A stretch of DNA of 64,000 nucleotides from Synechococcus sp. LA31. GTDB taxonomy: Bacteria > Cyanobacteriota > Cyanobacteriia > PCC-6307 > Cyanobiaceae. The stretch lies in contig NZ_CP075523.1 of assembly GCF_018502385.1 (NCBI RefSeq), positions 2,480,001 through 2,544,000 of the forward strand, read 5' to 3'. The notes under the pieces were generated by a model. The model saw only the letters and a program-made list of their open reading frames with translations. It searched no databases and was not told the DNA's origin. Of the stretch, positions 26,587 to 39,503 are shown piece by piece; the first letter of the stretch is position 1; every line of letters begins with the position of its first letter. Both the position numbers and the translations under genes were made by a program.

Positions 26587-27244
26587 TCCCCCGACGTGCT
26601 TCGACCGACCAGTGCGGCTCGGCTGGTTCGATGGCAATGGAGCCCTGGATCAAGATGGCTTGCTCGCAGAAGCCTGCTGGCGGAAGATCCTCAGGCCCAC
26701 GGGCCACTGCATCGGCAATCCGCAGCTGCAATGGCCGTAGCTGCAGTGCGACGATCCGCGCCCGCTGATCGCCGCCTGAGCCGGCATGAGCCACGCCCCG
26801 AAGCCTGCCCCACACCCGCACATCTCCACGGGCGCTCACCCTCGCACCTGGATTCACGTCACCCAGCACCAGCAGGGATCCCTCCACCTCAAGGTGGTCC
26901 CCTGAACGCAGGGTGCCGCGGTGGATGGTGAGGGAATCTGGAGGAGAGGGGATGTTCTGGGGCGTTTCGCTGGCTTGCTCCAGAGCGGTTTCGAGGGCTA
27001 GGCCCGCGGCAGCCACCAGGCCAAGGGCCTCACGGGCCACCACTCGCTCGATCCAGCTACCAGTGGTTTCGACCCGAGTTTGAATGGCCCGCAGCTCGGG
27101 CAGGGTCACGATGCGATCGCTGCAGTGCAGCCAGATCGCGCCAGCCTCGTGATGGCTATCGAGCCAGGTTTTCACTTCATCCAGCGTGGAGGCGCTGCTG
27201 TTGGCCTCGCTTTTGAGCCGTAGGTGCTGAGGGCTGGAGTGCAT
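26576..27244 (-). CDS. minC: septum site-determining protein MinC
   Basis: The 222-residue protein has the beta-helical MinC C-terminal domain: HRGTLRSGDHLEVEGSLLVLGDVNPGARVSARGDVRVWGRLRGVAHAG region, which contains the conserved GDVNPGA and GRLRGVAHAG motifs. MinC blocks FtsZ assembly away from mid-cell. The N-terminal 90 residues are divergent. ATG at 27244 is preferred; a TTG at 27253 is possible. In related genomes minC directly precedes minD; here a 2.2-kb plus-strand cassette stands between them. Confidence 0.93.
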   Translation of the reverse strand: MHSSPQHLRLKSEANSSASTLDEVKTWLDSHHEAGAIWLHCSDRIVTLPELRAIQTRVETTGSWIERVVAREALGLVAAAGLALETALEQASETPQNIPSPPDSLTIHRGTLRSGDHLEVEGSLLVLGDVNPGARVSARGDVRVWGRLRGVAHAGSGGDQRARIVALQLRPLQLRIADAVARGPEDLPPAGFCEQAILIQGSIAIEPAEPHWSVEARRGING

Positions 27245-27254
27245 GGCGAGCAAC

Positions 27255-28517
27255 TTAATCAGCTTCCCCCGCGGCTTCCAGCGCCAGCTGCTGGCGCAGC
27301 GTTGCGGTGATCTCAGGTGGATGGATCAGCCAGGCACTTTCGCTGGCGGTGCTCAGGCTTCTGACAAGGGCGGAGCGTTGCTCCAAGGCGGTGAGTTGAT
27401 GCCCATCCCAGAGGCGCAATCCGCCTCTGTAAGGGTGATAGCCGCGGTTGTGCTGGCTTTGCAGCCCGCAGCACAGATCGGCCCTCAACCCCTCCTGCTC
27501 GCTTAGGCGTCTGGCCAGAGCCAGCAGCTCCAGCCTGCGCTCCCGGCTGAGGGAGCTCACATCACTGGCCTTGAGCAAGCGCCGATCCAGCAGGCGCCCG
27601 CAGAGCTCCTGCAGCTCGGCCGGTCCCTCCTCGCGCCAGCGCTGCAGGTGATAACCGGTGCGGTGGTCGTCATTGCCCAGAAACTCCTCCAGGGTGAGCT
27701 CCTGGGGATGCCATAGCCAGCGCTGCATCACCGCATCCGCCCACACCCTGGTAGGTCCGAGTTGGCGTGCCACGGCAATGCAGCGGCTGAGTAGCCAGTT
27801 GCACACCACATTGAGGCGGTGGTTGTACACGCTCCGATACATCAGGTTGCGCACCACTAGGTAGTGCTCCACGGCCATCAGCCCTTTGGGGTGCAGTGCC
27901 AACTGGCCATCCGGGGCCAGGGTGAGGCTGGCCAAGATCCGTTCCAGGTCAAGTTGTCCGTAACTGGTGCCGGTGCTGTAGCTGTCGCGAAGTAGGTAAT
28001 CGAGTCGATCGCAATCCAGCTGGCTGCTCACCAAGGCTTTGATGGCTGGATTGCGGCATCGCCCATGCTCCAGCAGATCGGCAACCGCGTCTGCCATGCC
28101 CGCTTCCATCGCGTCCAGCGGATCCTTCAGGCTCGGGTGCTCGCGGATCAGCCGGGCTGACCACTGTTCATGGTGCAGGCCATACATCTCTTCACCGGAG
28201 TGGCTGAGAGGGCCGTGGCCCACATCGTGCAGTAGGGCCGCGGCGTAGAGCAGGCCAGCATCGCGTTCGAGATCGTTTTGGCGGCGGTTCAGCTCGCCCA
28301 GGGCGCGTCTAGCCAGCTGCAGCACTCCCAGGGAGTGGGTAAAGCGGCTGGACTCAGCTCCGTGAAAGGTGAGATAGGCAGGGCCCAGTTGTCGAATCCG
28401 CCGCAGCCGCTGAAACGGCGGGGTGTCGATCAGCTGGATCGCCAGCGCTTCAGCGGGGTGCTCCCGGTTAAGGCGGATCGCGCCATGGAGGGGGTCGTGG
28501 TAGGTGCGGGATCCCAT
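27255..28517 (-). CDS. HD-domain phosphohydrolase
   Basis: The 420-residue protein starts MGSRTYHDPLHGAIRL and has the HD set: SRFTHSLGVLQLARR, LLHDVGHGPLSHSGEE and the downstream LDCDRLDYLLRDS. This is the SAMHD1/dGTPase-like branch, so a nucleotide-phosphate substrate is likely, although not proven. It lies between ctpA and minC in one minus-strand run; its start shares one base with the ctpA stop. Confidence 0.9.
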   Translation of the reverse strand: MGSRTYHDPLHGAIRLNREHPAEALAIQLIDTPPFQRLRRIRQLGPAYLTFHGAESSRFTHSLGVLQLARRALGELNRRQNDLERDAGLLYAAALLHDVGHGPLSHSGEEMYGLHHEQWSARLIREHPSLKDPLDAMEAGMADAVADLLEHGRCRNPAIKALVSSQLDCDRLDYLLRDSYSTGTSYGQLDLERILASLTLAPDGQLALHPKGLMAVEHYLVVRNLMYRSVYNHRLNVVCNWLLSRCIAVARQLGPTRVWADAVMQRWLWHPQELTLEEFLGNDDHRTGYHLQRWREEGPAELQELCGRLLDRRLLKASDVSSLSRERRLELLALARRLSEQEGLRADLCCGLQSQHNRGYHPYRGGLRLWDGHQLTALEQRSALVRSLSTASESAWLIHPPEITATLRQQLALEAAGEAD

Positions 28518-29764
28518 CAGCTGGTGGCCTCAAGCTGTTGGCTCAACTGATCCAGCGCTGCATCCAGCCAGCGATCACCTGAACCACCCGGTTCCAGCGG
28601 CTCAGGGGCCGGCAGCGGCTGATCGGGTTCGATGCCCAGGTTTTGGATGTCACGTCCGTTAGGGGTCACGTAGCGAGCCACGGTGACCGCCAGGCCGCTG
28701 CCATCGCCGCCCAGCCCGATCAGGGTCTGAATCAGCCCCTTGCCGAAGGTGCGGCTGCCCATCAGCTCCGAGCGGCCGTCGTCCTGCAGGGCGCCGGCCA
28801 GGATTTCACTGGCGCTGGCGGTGCCGCTATTCACCAAGGTGAGCAAGGGGCCGTCGTACAGGCTGCCGCGGTTGGCTTGCTGAGGGTCGGCGAAGCCCTC
28901 GCGATTGCGGGTTTCCACGATGGGGGCTCCATCGAGCAGTTCATCGGCCACGGCCAGCCCAGCACTCACCAGGCCGCCTGAGTTGTTGCGCAGATCCAGC
29001 ACCAGCCCCTCACTGCCTTGCTGTTGCAGCTCAGCCAGGGCTGCGGCCACCTCTTGGGGAACCGTTTCAGCGAACTGGGTGATCCGCAAGTAGCCGAGCC
29101 GGTGCCCGTTGCGCTCCACCAGGCGGTTGCGCACCGGCTGCAGGTTCACCTCACGGCGCTTGAGGTCCACCTCCCGAGCTCGGCCGCCAGGTGGGCGTAG
29201 CTCGATGAGTACGGAGCTGCCGGCCGGGCCCCGCAGCCGGGCTGCTGTGCTCTCTAAGCCCAGGTCGGCGGTGCTGACCCCATCCACCTTCAACAGTTCG
29301 CTGCCACTGCTGATGCCGGCCTCGGCTGCGGGTGATCCCTCCAGCGGTGCGATCACCACGACGGCGGTGTCGTCCTGGCGGATTCCCAGCTGGAGCCCTA
29401 CCCCACTCACGCTGCCCTGGGTGCTTGCTTTGAGAGCGCTGAAATCGGCCGGGCGTAACAGGCGTGTGTAGGGGTCTCCAATCGGCTCGAGCATCCATTC
29501 GATGGCGTCGTAGGCCTCCGCGCTGGTTTGGATGGAGCGCTCCAGAGCCTTTTGGCGGAGTCGCTTCCAGTGGATGGTCTCGAAGCGATCCGGATCCACG
29601 TAGCTCTGGTTCACCAGCCTCCAGCTCTCCACAACAAGCTGCTGGCCGTCGTTGAGAGCCAGGGCACTTGCTGCACCACAACCCAGTAACAGCAGGCTGC
29701 ACAGCCCAAGAGTGGCCACTGCTCTGGCGCTCCGGCTCAACCCATCGCGCAGGCGCTGCCGCAT
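28517..29764 (-). CDS. ctpA: carboxyl-terminal processing protease
   Basis: The protein (415 residues from the ATG at 29764) has a signal-like hydrophobic N-terminus (ATLGLCSLLLLGC), a PDZ domain around residues 95-170, and the tail-specific protease site with the nucleophile in NSGTASASEILAGAL and Lys in GSRTFGKGLIQT. CtpA matures the D1 protein of photosystem II in the lumen; some cyanobacteria have several paralogues. A longer start at 29824 would leave only 17 bases to petB, so the shorter one is preferred. Confidence 0.9.
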   Translation of the reverse strand: MRQRLRDGLSRSARAVATLGLCSLLLLGCGAASALALNDGQQLVVESWRLVNQSYVDPDRFETIHWKRLRQKALERSIQTSAEAYDAIEWMLEPIGDPYTRLLRPADFSALKASTQGSVSGVGLQLGIRQDDTAVVVIAPLEGSPAAEAGISSGSELLKVDGVSTADLGLESTAARLRGPAGSSVLIELRPPGGRAREVDLKRREVNLQPVRNRLVERNGHRLGYLRITQFAETVPQEVAAALAELQQQGSEGLVLDLRNNSGGLVSAGLAVADELLDGAPIVETRNREGFADPQQANRGSLYDGPLLTLVNSGTASASEILAGALQDDGRSELMGSRTFGKGLIQTLIGLGGDGSGLAVTVARYVTPNGRDIQNLGIEPDQPLPAPEPLEPGGSGDRWLDAALDQLSQQLEATS

Positions 29765-29841
29765 CGGTGTCACAGGCTGTGCAGCGCTCACGGGCCCCCG
29801 GAGGTGATCGGTAGACTCTGCCAACCAAACCCTCTCGCTGC

Positions 29842-30522
29842 ATGGCGAATTCCTCGCCCGCCCCCGGCGGAAAGTCCTCGCCCGTTTACGACTGGTTCAA
29901 CGAGCGCCTGGACATCCAGGAGATCGTTGACGACGTTGCGTCGAAGTACGTGCCGCCCCACGTCAACATCTTTTATTGCCTGGGCGGCATCACCCTGGTC
30001 TGCTTCCTGGTGCAGTTCGCGACTGGCTTCGCGATGACCTTCTATTACAAGCCCACCGTGGCTGAGGCCTACGCCTCGGTGCAGTACCTGATGACCGACG
30101 TCAGCTTTGGCTGGCTGATTCGCTCGGTGCACCGCTGGAGTGCCTCGATGATGGTGCTGATGCTGATCCTGCACGTCTTCCGCGTGTATCTCACCGGTGG
30201 CTTCAAGCGTCCTCGCGAGCTCACCTGGATCACCGGCGTCACCATGGCAGTGATCACCGTCTCCTTCGGTGTCACCGGCTATTCCCTTCCCTGGGACCAA
30301 GTCGGTTATTGGGCCGTGAAGATTGTGTCAGGTGTTCCCGCTGCAGTGCCCGTGGTGGGCGACTTCATGGTTGAGCTCCTCCGCGGTGGCGAGAGCGTTG
30401 GCCAGTCCACGCTCACCCGCTTCTACAGCCTGCACACCTTCGTGATGCCCTGGCTCCTTGCGGTGTTCATGCTCATCCACTTCCTGATGATCCGGAAGCA
30501 GGGCATCTCCGGTCCCCTCTGA
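29842..30522 (+). CDS. petB: cytochrome b6
   Basis: The 226-residue protein is cytochrome b6 of the b6f complex. It has the heme c(i) cysteine in NIFYCLGG, paired heme ligands in [10 protein letters not shown] and LHVFRVY, and in [11 protein letters not shown] and [16 protein letters not shown]. Four helices are seen. The N-terminus ([13 protein letters not shown]) is about 8-10 residues longer than usual. It is divergent from ctpA and followed by petD after 123 bases. Confidence 0.97.
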   Translation: MANSSPAPGGKSSPVYDWFNERLDIQEIVDDVASKYVPPHVNIFYCLGGITLVCFLVQFATGFAMTFYYKPTVAEAYASVQYLMTDVSFGWLIRSVHRWSASMMVLMLILHVFRVYLTGGFKRPRELTWITGVTMAVITVSFGVTGYSLPWDQVGYWAVKIVSGVPAAVPVVGDFMVELLRGGESVGQSTLTRFYSLHTFVMPWLLAVFMLIHFLMIRKQGISGPL

Positions 30523-30535
30523 TCACCTTGTTGAT

Positions 30536-30570
30536 CCCGGGTTTCGCATTGTTGCGATCCCGGGTTCTTT
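30536..30570 (+). promoter_or_regulatory. hairpin in the petB-petD spacer
   Basis: Two CCCGGG blocks (30536-30541 and 30559-30564) can pair and are backed by TCGCA/TGCGA, giving an 11-bp interrupted stem with a TTGT loop, followed by TTCTTT. It may be a partial terminator or an mRNA end/processing site that adjusts petD level. Confidence 0.5.
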
Positions 30571-30645
30571 GCTAGTTGGCCGTTGCGACGGCCATCCCAA
30601 GTTTTCTAGCCTCACCTCAACTCGACCCTTCCACCGGTCACTCTC

Positions 30646-31128
30646 ATGCACGTCCTCAAGAAGCCAGATCTGAGCGATCCCAAGCTGCGGGCCAAGCTGG
30701 CCAAGGGCATGGGCCACAACTATTACGGCGAGCCTGCCTGGCCTAATGATCTCCTCTACATCTTCCCGGTGGTGATCCTGGGCACCCTTGCCTGTCTGGT
30801 TGGTCTGGCTGTGCTTGATCCCGCCATGCTGGGCGATAAGGCTGATCCTTTCGCCACGCCGCTGGAGATCCTGCCCGAGTGGTACCTCTACCCGGTGTTC
30901 CAGATCCTGCGTGTGGTGCCCAACAAGCTTCTGGGTATCGCCCTTCAGACCATGATCCCTCTCGGTCTGATGCTGATTCCCTTCATTGAGAGCTTCAACA
31001 AGTTTCAGAACCCATTCCGTCGTCCGGTGGCGATGGGTGCTTTCCTCTTCGGCACCGTGTTCACCATCTATCTGGGTATCGGCGCCGCTCTGCCCATCGA
31101 CAAGTCCCTCACCCTGGGCCTCTTCTGA
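30646..31128 (+). CDS. petD: cytochrome b6f subunit IV
   Basis: The 160-residue protein is a full-length subunit IV: it starts [21 protein letters not shown], contains the Qo-site motif PEWYLYP, and has three membrane helices (about 36-60, 95-115, 128-148). It works with petB in plastoquinol oxidation between the two photosystems. A strong terminator follows at 31156. Confidence 0.97.
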   Translation: MHVLKKPDLSDPKLRAKLAKGMGHNYYGEPAWPNDLLYIFPVVILGTLACLVGLAVLDPAMLGDKADPFATPLEILPEWYLYPVFQILRVVPNKLLGIALQTMIPLGLMLIPFIESFNKFQNPFRRPVAMGAFLFGTVFTIYLGIGAALPIDKSLTLGLF

Positions 31129-31155
31129 TCGGCCTCTCTGATCTCTGATCTCTAG

Positions 31156-31180
31156 CCCGGTCGTGAGACCGGGTTTTTTT
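31156..31180 (+). terminator. Rho-independent terminator of petBD
   Basis: A perfect 7-bp stem CCCGGTC/GACCGGG with a GTGA loop is followed by seven T, 27 bases past the petD stop. Confidence 0.9.
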
Positions 31181-31200
31181 GTGCTTCTGCCAGCTGCTCT

Positions 31201-32652
31201 TCAATCGCGATTGATATCCAGCAGGCCGGCATCTGCGGGGTTCACCCGCAGCAGGTGATGCAAGAGCAGAAATCCCACAATGGTCCAGGTTTGATAGGTA
31301 CGGGCTTGCTGGCCCACCCAGGTGCCGGTGGGTCCATCGAAGTATTCAGCCCACTGCTGGCGAGGTAGCTGGTTGAGCTGCATCCAGTAGCACTCCTCAA
31401 GCATCGCCCGCATCTGCCCCATCAGCAGCACATCGGCTTGTGGGTAGCGCTGTTCATGCAGCAGCAGTGCTCCGCCCAGATACCAGAGCAGGCTCGGCCA
31501 ATGCCCGCCGTTGTGGTAGCTCCAAGGCCAGTTCTTGGGATCGGAGCCGGTTTTTTCACTCCATTCATCGCCCTCTAGGGGGGGGTGGCAGATGCGCATT
31601 GGCATCTGAGCCATCAAGTGCTCGCGGTTATGCAGCACCAGCCTGAAGAGGGCCCGTTGCTGGGGCGCGGTAATCAGCTCGAACAGGCAGGCCAGGCAAT
31701 TGCCCAGGCTGTAAAACCGGAAATCCGGCCGGCCCGTGCGCATGTTGCCGATCAGGTAGCCGCCGCGGTCTTCCAGCCAGTCCTGCAGCCACGGGGGAAT
31801 GACCTGCGGCTGCACGTTGAATTCGTTGAGTGCTTGGCTTTCGCCGTATTGCTCAGTGGGACGCCGCCGCAGCACCTGCATGGTTTTGCTGGTCACCCAG
31901 TAGTGCTTGAGCAGGTAGCGACGCAGCTCGTGCTTCCACTCGCGGGTGAGCACGAGGCGCTGCTCCAGGAGGCGGCTGTTGTGGCTTTTCTGGGCCAGTG
32001 CCATCAGCTGGCAGCAGCTGCCCAGGCAGCCGTAGAGCAGCACCTCGATCTCGAGCGGTGCACCCCACACGTCCATGGGGCGATCAATCATGAAGGCGCA
32101 GTCGGGCACAAACAGCACCGGCGTTCCTTCAAAGGTGGGGTGCAGCACCAGATCAAGCAGCAGTTGCACGCCACGCTGAACGCGCTGGCTGGCGCCGAAT
32201 TCCCAGTCGCGGCTGCGCCGCACATACAGCCAGCAGAGCACTGGCCACCACAAGCTCGCATCCACAGAGGTGATGCGACCGATCGAACGCTGGCCGTAGT
32301 CGGCGACGAGCACGCCGTTCTGTTCCACAAAGCTGGTGGGGAACACACCGCGGGTTTGATACGCGCTGCTCTGGAGCTCCAGGCAGGTTTCCAGGAAATT
32401 GCGCACGATCGCGAAGCGTCCCTGCACCAGCAGGAGCAGCATCACGGGAACGTTGTCCCGCAGAAACACTTCGTCGTAGTTGAGGGCTTGATCCTTTCCC
32501 CCTGGATGGCTGAGGGCGGCCATTGATCCCACCAGTTCCCCGCGGATCTGGATCAAGGTGCGCTCGAAGTGCTCCTGGGCGGCGTTCACCACCGCTTCCT
32601 CACTGGAGCTGGGCCGTACCCGCAGGCGTTCTTGGCTGAACTGCCTGGCCAT
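31201..32652 (-). CDS. neutral/alkaline invertase (GH100)
   Basis: The 483-residue enzyme has the GH100 features: NYDEVFLRDNVPVMLLLLVQG, SVDASLWWPVLCW, MDVWGAPLEIEVLLYG, and NWPWSYHNGGHWPSLLWYL. It should split sucrose into glucose and fructose in the cytoplasm, in line with sucrose used as an osmolyte or carbon buffer. No signal peptide is present. It is transcribed away from the rrn operon; its own promoter must share the spacer with the rrn upstream region. Confidence 0.93.
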   Translation of the reverse strand: MARQFSQERLRVRPSSSEEAVVNAAQEHFERTLIQIRGELVGSMAALSHPGGKDQALNYDEVFLRDNVPVMLLLLVQGRFAIVRNFLETCLELQSSAYQTRGVFPTSFVEQNGVLVADYGQRSIGRITSVDASLWWPVLCWLYVRRSRDWEFGASQRVQRGVQLLLDLVLHPTFEGTPVLFVPDCAFMIDRPMDVWGAPLEIEVLLYGCLGSCCQLMALAQKSHNSRLLEQRLVLTREWKHELRRYLLKHYWVTSKTMQVLRRRPTEQYGESQALNEFNVQPQVIPPWLQDWLEDRGGYLIGNMRTGRPDFRFYSLGNCLACLFELITAPQQRALFRLVLHNREHLMAQMPMRICHPPLEGDEWSEKTGSDPKNWPWSYHNGGHWPSLLWYLGGALLLHEQRYPQADVLLMGQMRAMLEECYWMQLNQLPRQQWAEYFDGPTGTWVGQQARTYQTWTIVGFLLLHHLLRVNPADAGLLDINRD

Positions 32653-32728
32653 TCGACCTCCAGCCCAAGGGCCTCACTGCCTAGACCCTAGAAATGGCAA
32701 GCGGTCTCGTCATCCCCTGCTGTATGGG

Positions 32729-32759
32729 TTGACACCAACCGGGCAAGGGGTGATATGGT
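32729..32759 (+). promoter_or_regulatory. probable rrn promoter
   Basis: A consensus TTGACA (32729-32734) is followed after 17 bases by GATATG (32752-32757) or after 19 by TATGGT (32754-32759). It stands alone upstream of the rRNA leader, about 650 bases before 16S, and points in the right direction. Confidence 0.6.
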
Positions 32760-33386
32760 TTTGGACTGCGCGTGAGCCGAGAGGCGATCGTCGCAGGAAC
32801 CGAAGACCCGAGCGATCGGTGTTGTAGGTTCAGAGAGCGGCTGAGACGCTGCTTCGAACTGAAAGCCGGTTTCGCTGGTGATGTAGGTTCAACAAGCGGT
32901 CGAGAGATCGCTGATCCGAGAGCCAACTCCGAGAGGAGCCACCTGAGAGGGTGAGCCGAAAGGCTGCGGTGATTGGAGCACCTGGACAACTGAAACGTTT
33001 AGGAACTGACGCTTTCACTGCGTCAGCTGCTGACAGGAACCACCCGAGAGGGTGTTGAGCTTGTGAGTGGTTGGCCGCAAAGAGCAGTGAAGGTGTGAGG
33101 TCCCGTCAAAAATTTTAGTTGCAGAAGCCTATTGCTTTACAACAAGGGTGGCTCTCACGGCTGCGTTTGTTGTCGGTGTGCAGTGGGTGGAGCAACGACC
33201 GGATCTGAGATCCTGGAAAGTCAAGACGAAAGAAATTTTGTTTTTGCACTCTTTGAACGCTTCTGTCAGAGGAAGTGGCTCCAACTGTTTGATCTGCGCC
33301 AGTGGATGGAATGGGTGATGAGCAATTCAAGTTGAGATGAACCGAAGCAGCTTGCTGATGAGGGTAAGTCAACAGGACTTGAACTA
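32760..33386 (+). other. long rrn leader with repeated GAGA-capped hairpins
   Basis: This stretch has no credible protein gene. It holds several short stems capped by GAGA: 32776-32785, 32896-32911 (6 bp), 32927-32938, 32940-32953 and 33041-33054. A segment at 32981-33007 is complementary to 35018-35038 behind 16S and should form the 16S processing stem. The long leader is therefore structured RNA transcribed with the operon. Confidence 0.7.
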
Positions 33387-34870
<1,484 letters not shown>

Positions 34871-35063
34871 CAGGGAGACAATACCTGATTGTGATGTCTG
34901 AGTATTTTAATCTCAGGCCATGATCCTGTCATCTCGAAGGTCGATCGGTACCTCAACTTCAAGGTTGAGATGAATGAGATGTTTCGGCAAGTCATTCATG
35001 CTTGATTCTTGATTTTTAGTTCCTAAACGTTGTCTAGGTCACCCCATAGAGGGTTCACTTCCT

Positions 35064-35137
<74 letters not shown>

Positions 35138-35192
35138 TTCAAACTCAGTTTAATTTTCATTGATGCATGTCAATGAAGAGGCGATGAGTCTT

Positions 35193-35265
35193 GGGGGTTT
35201 AGCTCAGTTGGTAGAGCGCCTGCTTTGCAAGCAGGATGTCAGCGGTTCGAGTCCGCTAACCTCCA
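35193..35265 (+). tRNA. tRNA-Ala (anticodon TGC)
   Basis: A 73-base cloverleaf: acceptor GGGGGTT/AACCTCC (one G-T pair), anticodon loop TTTGCAA in stem CCTGC/GCAGG, T-loop TTCGAGT. It follows tRNA-Ile in the spacer, as in most cyanobacterial rrn operons. Confidence 0.97.
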
Positions 35266-35708
35266 CTAACACCTGAACTCCTCAACCAGGAAGCAATTCT
35301 TGAGAGGTGACGTAGACGTTGTTCGCTGATCAAACGAGCTCGAGCGATCGAGCAGAGTTCAGCCTCAGAGCATTCCAAAGGATGGTTGCCCTGATGCTGA
35401 ATTCAGCGAAGGAGCCTCGCGAGAGGTTTTTTCAATGAGATTCAGCAGAACCTTGACAACTGCATAGGTGAGTCTGGAAAGACAAAGCATCTCATAGAGG
35501 CGAGTCAATCAAGTCTGATGAGCCATCATTGATGGATCGTTATCAGGTTTGAGTTGATTCGTGATTCTATTTTTGAGAGCCGAGACCTTCTAGCGTTCTT
35601 CCGATGGCGCCGAGCCGGAGGGAGTCTGATCCTTAATTGGTAGCAGCAATGCTGACAATTTTGAGAGAATAGGCCTCAACAGCCTGAAGCGTTAGGAGGA
35701 TTAAATTT
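35266..35708 (+). other. 16S-23S spacer, distal part
   Basis: No gene lies here. It contains a terminator-like hairpin CCTC-GCGA-GAGG with six T (35415-35432), then a boxA-like element GAACCTTGACAACTGCATAG (35448-35467), which I recall as conserved in cyanobacterial spacers. Bases 35458-35469 and 35480-35487 are complementary to 38650-38661 and 38619-38626 behind 23S and should form the 23S processing stem. Confidence 0.75.
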
Positions 35709-38584
<2,876 letters not shown>

Positions 38585-38715
38585 ACCTCAGCTCTCAGGC
38601 CTCCATGTGAGGCGAGATCTTTGTCTTCTAGAGCGAGAGTAATCTCGTAACCTATGCAGTTCTCAGGGTTCACCTGAGAGCAAAGAAGTTGAAAGCTTTT
38701 AACCTAAGTTTTCTA

Positions 38716-38833
38716 TCCTGGTGTCCATGGCGCATTGGAACCACTCCGATCCATCTCGAACTCGGCTGTGAAACGATGCAGCGCCGACGATATTTGGGGG
38801 GTAGCCCCCTGAGAAAATAGGTCGATGCCAGGT
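38716..38833 (+). rRNA. rrf: 5S ribosomal RNA
   Basis: The gene starts TCCTGGTGTCCATGGCGC and ends GATGCCAGGT; the two ends pair, and the inner CCGATCCATCTCGAACTCGG block is typical. Length about 118 bases. Confidence 0.96.
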
Positions 38834-38860
38834 AAAACACTCTTTGCTCCAACCAGCTCT

Positions 38861-38897
38861 CGCTCCAATCGCTGCTGTTAATCAGCCGATTGGAGCG
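38861..38897 (+). terminator. perfect inverted repeat behind 5S
   Basis: An 11-bp perfect stem CGCTCCAATCG/CGATTGGAGCG around a 15-base loop lies between 5S and the terminator at 38912. It lacks its own T run and probably adds to termination or 3' end processing of the operon. Confidence 0.6.
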
Positions 38898-38910
38898 TTG
38901 AAACAGAGAA

Positions 38911-38935
38911 GCCACCCGAGAGGGTGGCTTTTTTG
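38911..38935 (+). terminator. Rho-independent terminator of the rrn operon
   Basis: Stem GCCACCC/GGGTGGC with a GAGA loop is followed by six T. It uses the same GAGA-capped core as the hairpins in the leader. Confidence 0.93.
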
Positions 38936-38970
38936 TTGGCTTATCGGCAGTAGCGCTAGGGCGGCTGAAT

Positions 38971-39417
38971 TCACATGGCCAAGTTAACCGTGTCCATCCT
39001 GATGTCCCAAAAGGCTGATCCCTGCGTGTAACTCGCGACTCCATTTTGTTGCTCGTGCCTTTGATACTCCTTGAGCTTGCATGCCATCTCATGGCAACTG
39101 AGGCTGTAGTTCCACTGCTTTTGGCCAGTTCGTCTCACTAGAGTTAGCTCGGGATTGATTAGGTAGCCCTTCTCGTCTTGGCCGTCGTTAAGAAACTGAT
39201 GCATCTGGCCTTGCAGGTAAGCCAGGTTGAGCTGCTGTACTAACGAGTCGCGTTCGTGTTCAAGGCTTTGCTGCTTCTTTTTGATCTCCCATAGACACAA
39301 GGCAAGGTTTTTGATCGCCTCAGTGGCGACTACGGACCGAGGGCTTCTGGTACTTGCTGGCTGATGGCTGATGTCTGGACGTATCACCGTTCTTGTTGAA
39401 TCAGTGTCGACTTCCAT
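38971..39417 (-). CDS. coiled-coil protein, unknown function
   Basis: The 148-residue protein has a disordered start, a charged helix likely to form a coiled coil (WEIKKKQQSLEHERDSLVQQLNLAY, about 43-67), then a region with WNYSLSCHEMACKLKEYQRHEQQNG and a closing SAFWDIRMD. I do not recognise a family. The final pattern (W-x-Y ... K-x-x-E/Q ... G-x-A ... W-x-I-R) recalls small proteins of cyanobacterial phage or prophage origin, but this is only a memory of pattern. Base composition is lower in GC than in the 0-30 kb genes. Confidence 0.6.
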   Translation of the reverse strand: MEVDTDSTRTVIRPDISHQPASTRSPRSVVATEAIKNLALCLWEIKKKQQSLEHERDSLVQQLNLAYLQGQMHQFLNDGQDEKGYLINPELTLVRRTGQKQWNYSLSCHEMACKLKEYQRHEQQNGVASYTQGSAFWDIRMDTVNLAM

Positions 39418-39503
39418 GCTGTTTGTGTTCTCGTTGCTGGGTATGCGAACGCTGCTGTGACTAGGCGACCACCTGCTTTGGCCAGGTGGTCGCTCGGTCT
39501 TCG

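Noticed and set aside
31585-32526. Plus-strand open frame opposite the invertase
   Set aside because: Antisense shadow with no recognisable domain.
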